NCBI GenBank assembly: GCA_017530275.1
Contig: JAFXMP010000014.1
Coordinates: forward strand, 1-15,236
Length of the DNA stretch: 15,236 nt
Direction: 5' to 3'
Source of the DNA: Clostridia bacterium
GTDB lineage: Bacteria; Bacillota_A; Clostridia; Christensenellales; Aristaeellaceae
Part shown: positions 1 through 8,124 of the stretch, in pieces
Position numbering within the stretch: position 1 is the stretch's first letter
Layout: each line of letters begins with the position of its first letter
Program-made: the position numbers and the translations under genes
Notes under the pieces: model-generated
Seen by the model: the letters and a program-made list of their open reading frames with translations, nothing else
Databases searched by the model: none
Told to the model about the DNA's origin: nothing

Positions 1-2
1 CG

Positions 3-1478
3 GAGGCGGAACGCTGGTTCAGTTCCCTTCGCATGAGCCTGCTGGACGAAAACGGCGTGGGCACGGTGGATCAGGCCATGGCGGGCGTGCTTGTGTCAAA
101 ATTCAGTGTGCTCCGCCTGCTGGGGCTGACCAACAAAGTGTTGATCGTGGACGAACTGCACGCCTACGACGCTTACATGAGTGAAATCATACAATCCCTG
201 CTTCGGTGGTGTCGAGTGTTAAAAATTCCCGTTATCCTGCTGTCTGCCACCCTGCAAAACAGCCAGCGGGAAGCGTACACTTCCTGCTTTATGAACAATG
301 AACCACTGCCAGCACTTTCCACCGCCTATCCGCTGATCACGCAGGTGGACGCGGCAGGCCACCTGTCAGAAATCAAGGCAGAGGCAACCATGACGTCCAT
401 TTATACATTCCAGCCTGTGCGCTTAGGCGAGGACTGCGCAGCCATCGCGCAACGTGCTGTTATGCAGGTCAAAAACGGCGGATGTCTCTGTGTTCTGGTC
501 AACACCGTAAAAAAAGCCCAAGATGTATATCGCGCTTTGCTGGAAATCAAGGACGACGATACCGAAACGCTTTTGTTTCACGCGCGATTTACGATGGGAC
601 GAAGAAAAGAAATCGAAGAAACTTGTCTTCGCAAATTCGGAAAAGGGAACGAATCTCAGCGTCCCATGAAAGCCATACTGGTAGCGACCCAGGTTGTTGA
701 GCAAAGTCTTGATCTTGATTTTGACGGGATGCTGACTGAACTGGCTCCCATTGATCTGCTGCTTCAGCGCGCTGGCCGCGTGCATCGCCACCGGGGACGT
801 ATCCGCCCCAAAGGAATGAAGAAGCCGGTAATTCAGGTGATTTTGCCGGAAGAAAGCGCAACGAACGATCTTGAAAAACGTTATGGGCATAACGGCTTCG
901 TTTACGCGCCTTTCCTGCTGAACAATACGGAACATCTGATAGAGAAAGGCATCAGCATCCAGGTTCCGGGAAATGTACGGTCTGTAATCGCCAAGGTTTA
1001 TGAACAGGTAACGCAGGAAAACATGACCGTCTGGCAGGAAAGGGCCTTCAATCAGCAGTTGATGCAGGCAAACGCGAAGGGAAGCTCTTTCCCCGTTCCT
1101 GACAATGAAATCTTCTTTGCTGACCAATCTCAGCCGGAGTTTCTCCGTTTGGAGGTGGACGATGGCTTTGAGCCCGCTGCACGCGCTTCCACGCGGCTGG
1201 GCGAACCAACGGTCCGCATTGCTTTTTCCACGCCGTCCCTTATGGAAGCGGCAAAGAATGAAAGACTGACCAAAGAACAGCAGAGAGAAATCTTTTTATC
1301 CAGTGTTTCACTGCCCATCCGGAATATCTCTCCTGAATTCTTGAATGCAGAAAAACTGTACAAAATAAAAAAAGGCGCTTTACGGGGTTGCTATTTGTCA
1401 GACTGTTGTGATATAATCAAAACAGAAACATTTGTTCTTGTTAATGATCGGGAATTAGGTGTCTATTGGAAGGAGTGA
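3..1478 (+). CDS. cas3: Cas3 helicase-nuclease, type I-E (3' part; gene starts before the window)
   Basis: This is the C-terminal part of Cas3, the ATP-driven 3'-5' ssDNA translocase that Cascade recruits to shred target DNA. The frame is open from the first bases and reads WFSS-x-R ahead of GVGTVDQA, a typical Cas3 stretch, so the HD nuclease domain and Walker A lie upstream of the window. Visible superfamily 2 motifs are DELH (motif II, bases 150-161), SATL (motif III, 243-254), ATQVVEQSLDLDFD (motif V, from 684) and QRAGRVHRH (motif VI, 765-791). The rest is the accessory and C-terminal domain of Cas3. The ATG at 33 is internal and not a real start. casA follows after 6 bp, so the two are probably co-transcribed. 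All visible motifs look intact, so the enzyme is probably active; the missing N-terminus cannot be judged. Confidence 0.95.
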   Translation, partial: EAERWFSSLRMSLLDENGVGTVDQAMAGVLVSKFSVLRLLGLTNKVLIVDELHAYDAYMSEIIQSLLRWCRVLKIPVILLSATLQNSQREAYTSCFMNNEPLPALSTAYPLITQVDAAGHLSEIKAEATMTSIYTFQPVRLGEDCAAIAQRAVMQVKNGGCLCVLVNTVKKAQDVYRALLEIKDDDTETLLFHARFTMGRRKEIEETCLRKFGKGNESQRPMKAILVATQVVEQSLDLDFDGMLTELAPIDLLLQRAGRVHRHRGRIRPKGMKKPVIQVILPEESATNDLEKRYGHNGFVYAPFLLNNTEHLIEKGISIQVPGNVRSVIAKVYEQVTQENMTVWQERAFNQQLMQANAKGSSFPVPDNEIFFADQSQPEFLRLEVDDGFEPAARASTRLGEPTVRIAFSTPSLMEAAKNERLTKEQQREIFLSSVSLPIRNISPEFLNAEKLYKIKKGALRGCYLSDCCDIIKTETFVLVNDRELGVYWKE

Positions 1479-1484
1479 TTTCTG

Positions 1485-3044
1485 ATGCCCTATTCAGTTT
1501 TGACTGAGCCGGTGATTCCCGTTTTATGGCCGAATGGGACAAGCTCCGCAGTCGGTATCCGGGAGGTATTTCTCCGCGCCCACGAGATTCGGGATATTCA
1601 AGGAGAAACGCCGCTGGAACGATATGCTTTGCTGCGGCTGCTGATTGCTTTCGCCATGGATATGCTGCATCCCAGAACCAGTTATGAACGCCGGGATTTG
1701 TTGGACGAGGGCTGTTTCGATCAGGCGGTGTTCGACCAGTATATCGCTCTCTGTGAACAGGACGGCCCGCGGTTCGATCTGTTTGACCCGGATCATCCTT
1801 TTATGCAGAGTAAATATGATGAAGAGTTGGACGCAAAGGCTGAAAAACCGGTGGCATCTATTGTTCATTCCCTGCCCAGCGGTAATAATCCTGTATTCAT
1901 TGACCATCGATATGAAACGGAATATGCCTTACCTTATGAAAAGGCATTGTGCAAGCTGTGTTCAGCCTACTTGTTTTGTGTAGCTGGATTAGCTGGACCC
2001 AAAAAGGATAATTTCCCTTCAAGTGTAAATAATCGCCCTCCATTCTATGTTACTATAGTTGGCAAATCATTATTTGAAACAATCATATGGAATATGTTAT
2101 CAGAAAGTGAATTGAGAAATAGCACTATCATTGGAAAAGCGCCTTGGCGAACAGAATACTTTATTCAGCCATATGAAAAAGTAAATGATATATCTTTTAT
2201 AGATGGTCTTACATGGATGTCAAGAAGAATAACATTGATATCTGATCGCGATGGATATATTAGAAAAATATACTACCAAGCCGGAAAAGATTTTATTGGT
2301 AACCGTAAATGGGTGGATCCATATGTGCCCCGTATAACCAATTCCAAAACTTTTGAAAAAGAGAACCTTGTTCCCAAATTAGGCCGAGAATTTTGGCAAG
2401 ACGCTGGCTCTCTTTTATATGAATCAAATCAGAATAATGGAACACAGCCTCAAATCATTACTTGTCTTAGTAATATACTTGATGATACAGCAAGTTATGT
2501 TCATATACGTGTAGTTGGATTGGTAACAGATAAAGCCAAATTTGAGGAGTGGATTGATGGCGAATTATGCTTACCTGAGATGGTGCTCAATCAAGAAGAA
2601 AAAGCATATTTATTTCGGGCTGACATAGCAATGATAGAAAAGCTTCAAAGTGTACTTTTTGTAGTTGTTAAAAATGTTATTGACAAACCACAAAAAGAAG
2701 AAAAATTGAAAAAAGTATGGAAAGATTTAGTAGAGAAAAAGCAAATAGACTCTGATAAAAAAACGAGAGAAATTGCTTTACAATGCCAAAGATTTTTTCT
2801 ACAAGGAGCACACAATTTACTATTTGGCGAAAGCCTGAATGAAATAGTCAATGATATTCCTGAAAAAGAGCATATTCATCATTTTTGTAATAAATTGGGA
2901 AATTTACTTAGTGAAACATTCAAGCAAGTTTTATTTGCTACAGGACAAAATGTAAAATCAATGATACAGCAAAACGAAGCAAAAAGAAGGATATGGAATG
3001 TGTACAAAGTAATTTCGGAGGAAAGGAAGAATAAATATGTCTGA
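1485..3044 (+). CDS. casA: CasA/Cse1 (Cas8e), large subunit of type I-E Cascade
   Basis: Cse1 recognises the PAM, helps open target DNA and recruits Cas3. The protein is 519 aa, within the usual 500-560. Family signatures are LLTEP-like VLTEPVIPV near the N-terminus (6-13), LREVLLRAHE-like IREVFLRAHE (25-34), the RFDLFDPDHPFM stretch (96-107), and GPKKDNFPSS (171-180) followed by LFETIIWNML (196-205). The start ATG follows GGAAGGAG at a normal distance, and casB overlaps the 3' end by 8 bp. Base composition changes inside the gene: sampled lines before about 1970 are near 52% G+C, while lines at 2221 and 2641 are near 30%. The change falls near residue 165, just before the GPKKDNF region. The large C-terminal part is therefore of a different compositional type from the N-terminus. 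Cse1 is the most divergent Cascade subunit, so the family call rests mainly on the N-terminal half and on position. Confidence 0.93.
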   Translation: MPYSVLTEPVIPVLWPNGTSSAVGIREVFLRAHEIRDIQGETPLERYALLRLLIAFAMDMLHPRTSYERRDLLDEGCFDQAVFDQYIALCEQDGPRFDLFDPDHPFMQSKYDEELDAKAEKPVASIVHSLPSGNNPVFIDHRYETEYALPYEKALCKLCSAYLFCVAGLAGPKKDNFPSSVNNRPPFYVTIVGKSLFETIIWNMLSESELRNSTIIGKAPWRTEYFIQPYEKVNDISFIDGLTWMSRRITLISDRDGYIRKIYYQAGKDFIGNRKWVDPYVPRITNSKTFEKENLVPKLGREFWQDAGSLLYESNQNNGTQPQIITCLSNILDDTASYVHIRVVGLVTDKAKFEEWIDGELCLPEMVLNQEEKAYLFRADIAMIEKLQSVLFVVVKNVIDKPQKEEKLKKVWKDLVEKKQIDSDKKTREIALQCQRFFLQGAHNLLFGESLNEIVNDIPEKEHIHHFCNKLGNLLSETFKQVLFATGQNVKSMIQQNEAKRRIWNVYKVISEERKNKYV

Positions 3045-3564
3045 ACCCAAATGGGATTTATCTCGATTATCCGCCGGGGAGAAAAGCGCATTGCGAAGAA
3101 ATGTTGGCGTCATGAAGGACTTCGCAAGTATGCAGGCATTAGAAGCTTTTTACAGGGCTAAAAACCAATATTGTGGCTCTGAAAAAGAAAAAGCATGGTT
3201 TGCTTCAATGTGCCTGGAATGTCTGTGGCGAGAAGAAAAGAAGCTACCTAAGAAATCGTTCCCTTATTTGCTGCGAATGTTATATCAAGATAAAGAAGTG
3301 AGCAAAAGCCTCCAAAATCGATGTATTAATCTTCTTGACTATGATTGGACAGATGATGGTTTTCTCTTGGGAAAAATCTGCAATTTGATTCGTTTGATTC
3401 GAGCGAAACACGGAGACTATATGCCAGACTTTGAAATGTTAGCAGAAGATTTGAGTATATGGAATAAAGAAGGACACTATATTCGGAGGAAATGGTTGTA
3501 TATAATTTGTTCTGAGCAAAACGAATCAGAAAAAGAAGAGGAGGAAGAAACCAATGCTGATTGA
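3037..3564 (+). CDS. casB: CasB/Cse2, small subunit of type I-E Cascade
   Basis: Cse2 forms the dimeric belly of Cascade that stabilises the R-loop. At 175 aa it is of usual size for the family. Family features are the ALRRNVG stretch near residue 18, AFYRA near 37-41, the basic LQNRCINLLDYDWTDDGFL region and the ICNLIRLIRA helix, then the LAEDLSIWN motif near 145. The last ten or so residues are an acidic glutamate-rich tail. The ATG lies behind GGAGGAAAGG and overlaps casA by 8 bp; cas7e overlaps its end by 11 bp, so translation is probably coupled. The gene lies wholly inside the low-G+C block (about 42% in the line at 3181). Confidence 0.92.
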   Translation: MSEPKWDLSRLSAGEKSALRRNVGVMKDFASMQALEAFYRAKNQYCGSEKEKAWFASMCLECLWREEKKLPKKSFPYLLRMLYQDKEVSKSLQNRCINLLDYDWTDDGFLLGKICNLIRLIRAKHGDYMPDFEMLAEDLSIWNKEGHYIRRKWLYIICSEQNESEKEEEEETNAD

Positions 3565-4678
3565 GATTCACATGCTGAAAAACTATCCACCTGTAAACCT
3601 GAACCGTGATGACAGCGGCGCACCGAAAAGTTGCTTTTTCGGTGGTGTTCAACGTGGCCGCATTTCTAGCCAATGTCTGAAAAGAAGTTGGAGAAAGAGT
3701 GAGTGCTTTAAAGAACTCGGTGAAGAGGGGATACGTACCAATGATATGCCCAATTATGTTGGAGAACAGCTTATTCTCCGTGGCATCGAACAAAAACTGG
3801 CAAATGCGGCAACAAAAAAGTTGACCCAAATAGCCAAAAAAGAAGATAAAGAAAACGAAAGCCAAGAAGACCCGGATAAAAGCAAGGGGAAAACACAAAC
3901 GATTTTCTATACAAATGAAGAAATAGCTTTCCTAATTGACAGGATAGAGAAAATGATTGTTCAGGACGGCAATTTGAATAATTTCAGCATAATATTTCAA
4001 CAACTTGAAAAAGAAAAGAAACGTCCCCTTACAGTAGATATGGCTTTATTTGGCCGTATGGTGACATCGAAATACTTTGACAATGTCGAAGCATCCATGC
4101 AAGTAGCCCATGCTATCTCTACACATATGGTCAATCGAGAAAGCGACTATTTCACTGCTATTGATGATCTCACGAATCAAGCTTCCATGTTGGACGAAAC
4201 CAACTATAGTAGTTGCTGCTATTATGAATATGCCGCTTTGGATACAGACATCCTTAGAGAGAATCTGAAATATCGAACAGACCGCGATGCGCTTATGAAA
4301 AAACTCGTACCGGTTTTACTGAAAGCTATGGCCCATACGAATCCATCCGGAAAACAAAAATCTTTTGCGGGTAACATTTTTCCTGATATGATAATGGTCG
4401 AATTGAAAAAAGAAAAAATAGCTTTAAGCTATGTAAATGCTTTTGAAGAGCCAGTTACCTGTTGGAGCGCTAAGGGCGGATTGGTACAAAAAAGCTTAGA
4501 AAAACTGGTGAATCATATCGACTGCATGGATCGTGCATTCCAGCTTCAAGTGATTCATCGAGCATTCTTTACGGAACGGTTTGATGGCATTCATCCACAT
4601 AACTGTGAGATTTTTGATGATCTTCCCTCATTAGCCCACGCCTGCGCCGAATGGATGCAGGAGGTTGAAAATGCATGA
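3554..4678 (+). CDS. cas7e: Cas7e (CasC/Cse4), backbone subunit of type I-E Cascade
   Basis: Six Cas7e copies normally form the helical backbone that holds the crRNA spacer. The protein is 374 aa against about 363 in E. coli. The N-terminus IEIHMLKNYPPVNLNRDD, the GAPKSCFFGGVQRGRISSQ stretch, TVDMALFGRM near 175, the ESDYFTAIDDL region and the SSCCYYEYAALDTDILREN stretch are close to the family consensus. A charged Lys/Glu-rich insertion around residues 95-118 is probably a surface loop. The start ATG is preceded by GAGGAGG and overlaps casB by 11 bp; the stop overlaps the cas5e start as ATGA. The gene lies inside the low-G+C block (about 42% in the line at 4021). Confidence 0.95.
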   Translation: MLIEIHMLKNYPPVNLNRDDSGAPKSCFFGGVQRGRISSQCLKRSWRKSECFKELGEEGIRTNDMPNYVGEQLILRGIEQKLANAATKKLTQIAKKEDKENESQEDPDKSKGKTQTIFYTNEEIAFLIDRIEKMIVQDGNLNNFSIIFQQLEKEKKRPLTVDMALFGRMVTSKYFDNVEASMQVAHAISTHMVNRESDYFTAIDDLTNQASMLDETNYSSCCYYEYAALDTDILRENLKYRTDRDALMKKLVPVLLKAMAHTNPSGKQKSFAGNIFPDMIMVELKKEKIALSYVNAFEEPVTCWSAKGGLVQKSLEKLVNHIDCMDRAFQLQVIHRAFFTERFDGIHPHNCEIFDDLPSLAHACAEWMQEVENA

Positions 4679-5370
4679 AATTGATCAAATTGATTTTATC
4701 CGGCCCACTGCAAAGTTGGGGTGAAGACGCCCGATGGAATCAGCGAACAACAGCTGCTATGCCTACCAAATCAGCAATCATTGGAATGATAGGCTCATGC
4801 TTGGGTATTCCAAGAGGTGATGAGCAGCTCAACAAGCTGGATCATGATCTTTACGTAGCAATTCGTGCAGATCAGCCTGGAAGAGTAATGACAGATTATC
4901 ATACTGTTAATTCTTTGAACAGAGAACCCCTTCCTACCGCAAATGGAGGTAATCGTGGAAGAGGAAAAGGAATAGAAACACCCAAGCAATACTTACAGGA
5001 CGCTCGCTTCACCGTATTCCTTTGGGGATATGAAGATACCCTTGCCGCCTGCTTCCAAGCCATGGAGCATCCCAAATGGGCGGTTTATTTAGGACGGAAA
5101 AGCTGCGTTCCATCCGTGCCAGTTATCCCGGAATGGATAGAGGCAGCCTCACCGGAGGAAGCAGTGGCGGTCTTTTCCGAAGAAGAAAAGCAGCGCCGCA
5201 ACTTATGGGTTCAGGTGGAAATGGACACTCAGCCCAATGATCCTTTAGGCTCAGGCCAGCGCATAATCACCCGCCGCGACGCGATTCTTCGCGCTGACCG
5301 GAATGAATACGGTATCCGCTGGGTGAAAGCTTTCGCGGTGAAGTCGGGAGGTGAAGCCTCATGTACCTGA
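4675..5370 (+). CDS. cas5e: Cas5e (CasD), type I-E Cascade subunit binding the crRNA 5' handle
   Basis: Cas5e caps the Cas7 backbone and holds the 5' handle of the crRNA. It is 231 aa, the usual length. The N-terminus has the RAMP fold signature LILSGPLQSWGEDARW (residues 6-21), then RTT-x-x-MPTKSAIIGMIGSCLGI (24-44), both characteristic of Cas5. TPKQYLQDARFTVFLWG near 102-118 is also typical. Translation starts in the ATGA overlap with cas7e, and the end overlaps cas6e by 10 bp. Base composition rises through the gene: 37% G+C in the line at 4861, 48% at 4981 and 53% at 5041. The C-terminal half therefore matches the downstream cas genes and the N-terminal half matches the low-G+C upstream block. 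Confidence 0.95.
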   Translation: MKLIKLILSGPLQSWGEDARWNQRTTAAMPTKSAIIGMIGSCLGIPRGDEQLNKLDHDLYVAIRADQPGRVMTDYHTVNSLNREPLPTANGGNRGRGKGIETPKQYLQDARFTVFLWGYEDTLAACFQAMEHPKWAVYLGRKSCVPSVPVIPEWIEAASPEEAVAVFSEEEKQRRNLWVQVEMDTQPNDPLGSGQRIITRRDAILRADRNEYGIRWVKAFAVKSGGEASCT

Positions 5371-5978
5371 GCCGGATCGAATTGCGCATATCGTCTCCCG
5401 CTGTGCGTCAAACGCTGCGCAACTGTCAGGATATGCACAGGACGCTGATGAAAGCTTTTGACTGTAGCCGGGAGGAGGCCGGGATGCTGTACCGGGTGGT
5501 CAGAACCGACGCGGCCATTTTCATCTACGTGCAGAGTACGGTTTGCCCGCAATGGGATCGTATCGAGAAAAGCGGATACCTGTGCACAAGGATGCAGGAT
5601 ATTTCTGCTTTGTCTGACCGTCTGCGGCTAAACACCGTCCTGCGTTTTTCCCTGCTTGCCTGTCCTTCCAAAAAGGTAAAGGGCGACAGCAAAAACAGCA
5701 GACGGGTCTTGCTGCGCGGAACGGAAGAACGCCTGGACTGGCTGAAACGGGAAGGTGAAAAACACGGTTTCATTCTGCTGGAAGCTCATGAAGCCGCAAA
5801 GGAACAAAAGCTCAGCGGCACGAAATCCAGCGGAGAATTCTACCTCTCCGGCGTACCCTTTGAAGGCGTGCTGCAAATCACTGACGCCGCTGCCTTTCAG
5901 AACGCCTTCCGACAGGGAATCGGCCCGGAAAAAGCCTATGGCTTTGGAATGATGATGATCAGCAGGGGGCAGCCATGA
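5361..5978 (+). CDS. cas6e: Cas6e (CasE), pre-crRNA endoribonuclease
   Basis: Cas6e cuts each repeat at the base of its hairpin and remains on the crRNA 3' end as a Cascade subunit. It is 205 aa, within the family range. His26 in QDMHRTLM is the likely catalytic histidine, matching His20 of E. coli CasE by position. LYRVVR near 43-48 is the usual first RAMP strand, and the glycine-rich loop GIGPEKAYGFG lies at 186-196. The ATG has GGGAGG upstream and overlaps cas5e by 10 bp; the end overlaps cas1e by 4 bp. The expected substrate is the repeat hairpin CCCCAC-loop-GTGGGG of the arrays just downstream, and both required active-site elements are present. Confidence 0.94.
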   Translation: MYLSRIELRISSPAVRQTLRNCQDMHRTLMKAFDCSREEAGMLYRVVRTDAAIFIYVQSTVCPQWDRIEKSGYLCTRMQDISALSDRLRLNTVLRFSLLACPSKKVKGDSKNSRRVLLRGTEERLDWLKREGEKHGFILLEAHEAAKEQKLSGTKSSGEFYLSGVPFEGVLQITDAAAFQNAFRQGIGPEKAYGFGMMMISRGQP

Positions 5979-6892
5979 ATAACGATCTGCAGGCCCTGCC
6001 TAAACTGCGCGACAGCATCAGCTATGTGTATATCGAACACGCCGTTATCGAGCAGGAGGATTCCTCCATCACGGCCTTTCAAAAAGACGCGCGCATCCCG
6101 ATTCCCATTTCATCCGTTACCTGCCTCATGCTCGGCCCCGGCACAAAAATTACCCACGCTGCCATCAAAGCTGCGGCGGAAAACGGGTGCATGATCGTTT
6201 GGTGTGGGGAAAATGGAATGCACTTTTACGCTTCCGGTATGGGAGAAACCCGAAGCGCTGTCAACCTGCTTCGTCAGGCGGAGCTGTGCGTCAACCAGGA
6301 AACGCGGCTGGAAGTGGCAAAACGGATGTATATACGCCGGTTTGGCAGCATCTCCAGCCCAGACTATACCTTGCAGCAGTTGCGCGGCATGGAAGGTATC
6401 CGCGTGCGGGAAGCCTATAAGCTGGCGTCCAAGAGTACGGGCATACCCTGGTCTGCCCGCACGTATAAAAAGGACGACTGGAATGCCCAAGACCCTGTCA
6501 ACCTTGCGCTGTCCCAGGCCAACGCATTGCTGTACAGCGTTTGTCAGGCTGCCATTATTTCGCTGGGCTATTCCACCGGTTTGGGATTCATCCATACCGG
6601 GAAACAGCTTTCCTTCGTGTATGACATTGCCGATCTCTATAAGGCTGAAATCACCATTCCCGCCGCGTTTCAGTCCGCAAGGTATCCGGGAACCGATCTG
6701 TCCGCCGCTGTGCGGACAAACTGCCGCGTATACTTCCAACAAGCCCGCCTTTTGAAACGGATTCCGGAGGATATTGAATGGATTTTCAATCTTCCCGGGA
6801 GCGAACAGCGGGAAAGCCTGGACGTCGGCAATCTTTGGAACCCGGAGGGAGAAATCCCCGGCGGCATCAATCATTATGGAGATAACGAATGA
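5975..6892 (+). CDS. cas1e: Cas1e, spacer integrase
   Basis: Cas1 forms the integrase complex with Cas2 and inserts new spacers at the leader end of the array. It is 305 aa, the normal type I-E length. Metal-binding residues are present and aligned with E. coli Cas1 (Glu141, His208, Asp218, Asp221) at an offset of one: Glu140 in RGMEGIRVRE, His207 in GFIHTG, Asp217 and Asp220 in YDIADLYK. The N-terminal beta domain includes IPIPISSVTCLMLGPGT. The gene starts in an ATGA overlap with cas6e and ends in an ATGA overlap with cas2e. G+C is high here (57% in the line at 6301). Nothing suggests loss of function. Confidence 0.97.
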   Translation: MNNDLQALPKLRDSISYVYIEHAVIEQEDSSITAFQKDARIPIPISSVTCLMLGPGTKITHAAIKAAAENGCMIVWCGENGMHFYASGMGETRSAVNLLRQAELCVNQETRLEVAKRMYIRRFGSISSPDYTLQQLRGMEGIRVREAYKLASKSTGIPWSARTYKKDDWNAQDPVNLALSQANALLYSVCQAAIISLGYSTGLGFIHTGKQLSFVYDIADLYKAEITIPAAFQSARYPGTDLSAAVRTNCRVYFQQARLLKRIPEDIEWIFNLPGSEQRESLDVGNLWNPEGEIPGGINHYGDNE

Positions 6893-7164
6893 TGGTCGTG
6901 TTTGTGCTGGAAAACGCAACGGAAAAACTGCGGGGAACGCTGACCCGTTGGATGATCGAAACCAAACCCGGCGTATTCGTCGGTTCCCTGAATGCGCTGG
7001 TACGGGATAAACTGTGGGAAATGATTCCTGACCATGCTCCGAAGGGCGCGCTGATGATTTACTCCTGCAATAATGAACAAGGCTTCAGCATAAAAATGTA
7101 TGGTATTCCGACCCGTTCCGTCGCAGACTTAGACGGCCTTCAATTGATTAAAATCCAGCAATAA
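6889..7164 (+). CDS. cas2e: Cas2e, partner of Cas1 in spacer acquisition
   Basis: Cas2e is the dimeric scaffold of the Cas1-Cas2 adaptation complex. The 91-aa product has the short type I-E form: MMVVFVLENATEKLRGTLTRWM at the N-terminus (given here in parts: VVFVLENA, then LRGTLTRW), then GVFVGSLNALVRDKLWEM, a typical family stretch, and a GFSIKMYGIP segment. Two adjacent ATG codons (6889 and 6892) are possible starts; the first overlaps the cas1e stop as ATGA. The stop TAA at 7162-7164 is only 16 bp before the first CRISPR repeat. Any leader function for the array must therefore overlap the end of this gene. Confidence 0.95.
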   Translation: MMVVFVLENATEKLRGTLTRWMIETKPGVFVGSLNALVRDKLWEMIPDHAPKGALMIYSCNNEQGFSIKMYGIPTRSVADLDGLQLIKIQQ

Positions 7165-7180
7165 AGCCATTTCTTTCAGT
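7165..7180 (+). other. Very short cas2e-to-array gap where a CRISPR leader would be expected
   Basis: Only 16 bases separate the cas2e stop from the first repeat. I see no -35/-10 pair in the gap or in the last 100 bases of cas2e. The array may be read through from the cas operon, or a promoter and integration signals may lie within cas2e coding DNA. The identity as leader is inferred from position only. Confidence 0.4.
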
Positions 7181-8124
7181 ATCTGCCCCACATGCGTGGG
7201 GATGAACCGTGCGGGGAAAAATTCACGACATACGAATGCTCATCTGCCCCACATGCGTGGGGATGAACCGCGCGAAATGCTTATGCCCAAGAAGGTGTTG
7301 CAATCTGCCCCACATGCGTGGGGATGAACCGTAAATAACCGCTGTTTCCATTATGTGTGGAGAATCTGCCCCACATGCGTGGGGATGAACCGTCACCGCT
7401 GAATTTTATGATCCCGAAGCCACATCTGCCCCACATGCGTGGGGATGAACCGAAATTACCAAGATCACGGCAAAGTTTGTTTCATCTGCCCCACATGCGT
7501 GGGGATGAACCGTGCAGAAGGCGGAAGAGCTGACGCGCAAGGCCATCTGCCCCACATGCGTGGGGATGAACCGCGGCAAGGGCGCGCGGTCGTATGGGTG
7601 GCAGACATCTGCCCCACATGCGTGGGGATGAACCGTAACGAGCATCGCGGAAGGCGAAACCGAGATCATCTGCCCCACATGCGTGGGGATGAACCGGTCA
7701 AAGCGGGCACGTATGCGGCTTTCAGCGTATCTGCCCCACATGCGTGGGGATGAACCGGAAATGACCGGCGCGGAGATCATCGCCCAGAGATCTGCCCCAC
7801 ATGCGTGGGGATGAACCGGGGATCATCAGCGCGGGCGTGGACGTGCACCAATCTGCCCCACATGCGTGGGGATGAACCGTATTGGATAATCCGCCGTAAT
7901 AGCAAAGCATTATCTGCCCCACATGCGTGGGGATGAACCGGCCAGTTGTCCATAGTTACCTCCTTAATACACATCTGCCCCACATGCGTGGGGATGAACC
8001 GCGATATGGCGTGCATCCAAATACGGTATATCGATCTGCCCCACATGCGTGGGGATGAACCGGCCAAAACCAACCAATACTGGGTGGAGCAGGAGATCTG
8101 CCCCACGTGCGTGGGGATGAACCT
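7181..8124 (+). CRISPR. CRISPR array 1, type I-E, 16 repeats and 15 spacers
   Basis: Repeats are 29 bases, starting ATCTG and ending ATGAACCG, with a CCCCAC-ATGC-GTGGGG hairpin between. They begin at 7181, 7242, 7303, 7364, 7424, 7484, 7545, 7607, 7668, 7729, 7790, 7851, 7912, 7973, 8034 and 8096. Spacers are mostly 32 bases; spacers 4 and 5 are 31, and spacers 7 and 15 are 33. Repeats 1-15 are identical by eye. Repeat 16 has a loop change (GTGC instead of ATGC) and ends in T rather than G, as is usual at the old, leader-distal end. The ATGAACCG end points away from cas2e, so orientation is the same as the cas operon and the youngest spacers should lie next to cas2e. The hairpin fits cleavage by Cas6e. 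Confidence 0.98.

Noticed and set aside
423..1127. 234-codon minus-strand ORF opposite cas3
   Set aside because: Antisense to conserved helicase motifs and without protein-like features.
6110..6919. 269-codon minus-strand ORF opposite cas1e
   Set aside because: Antisense to a clear cas1e gene with intact catalytic residues; a shadow frame of G+C-rich codons.
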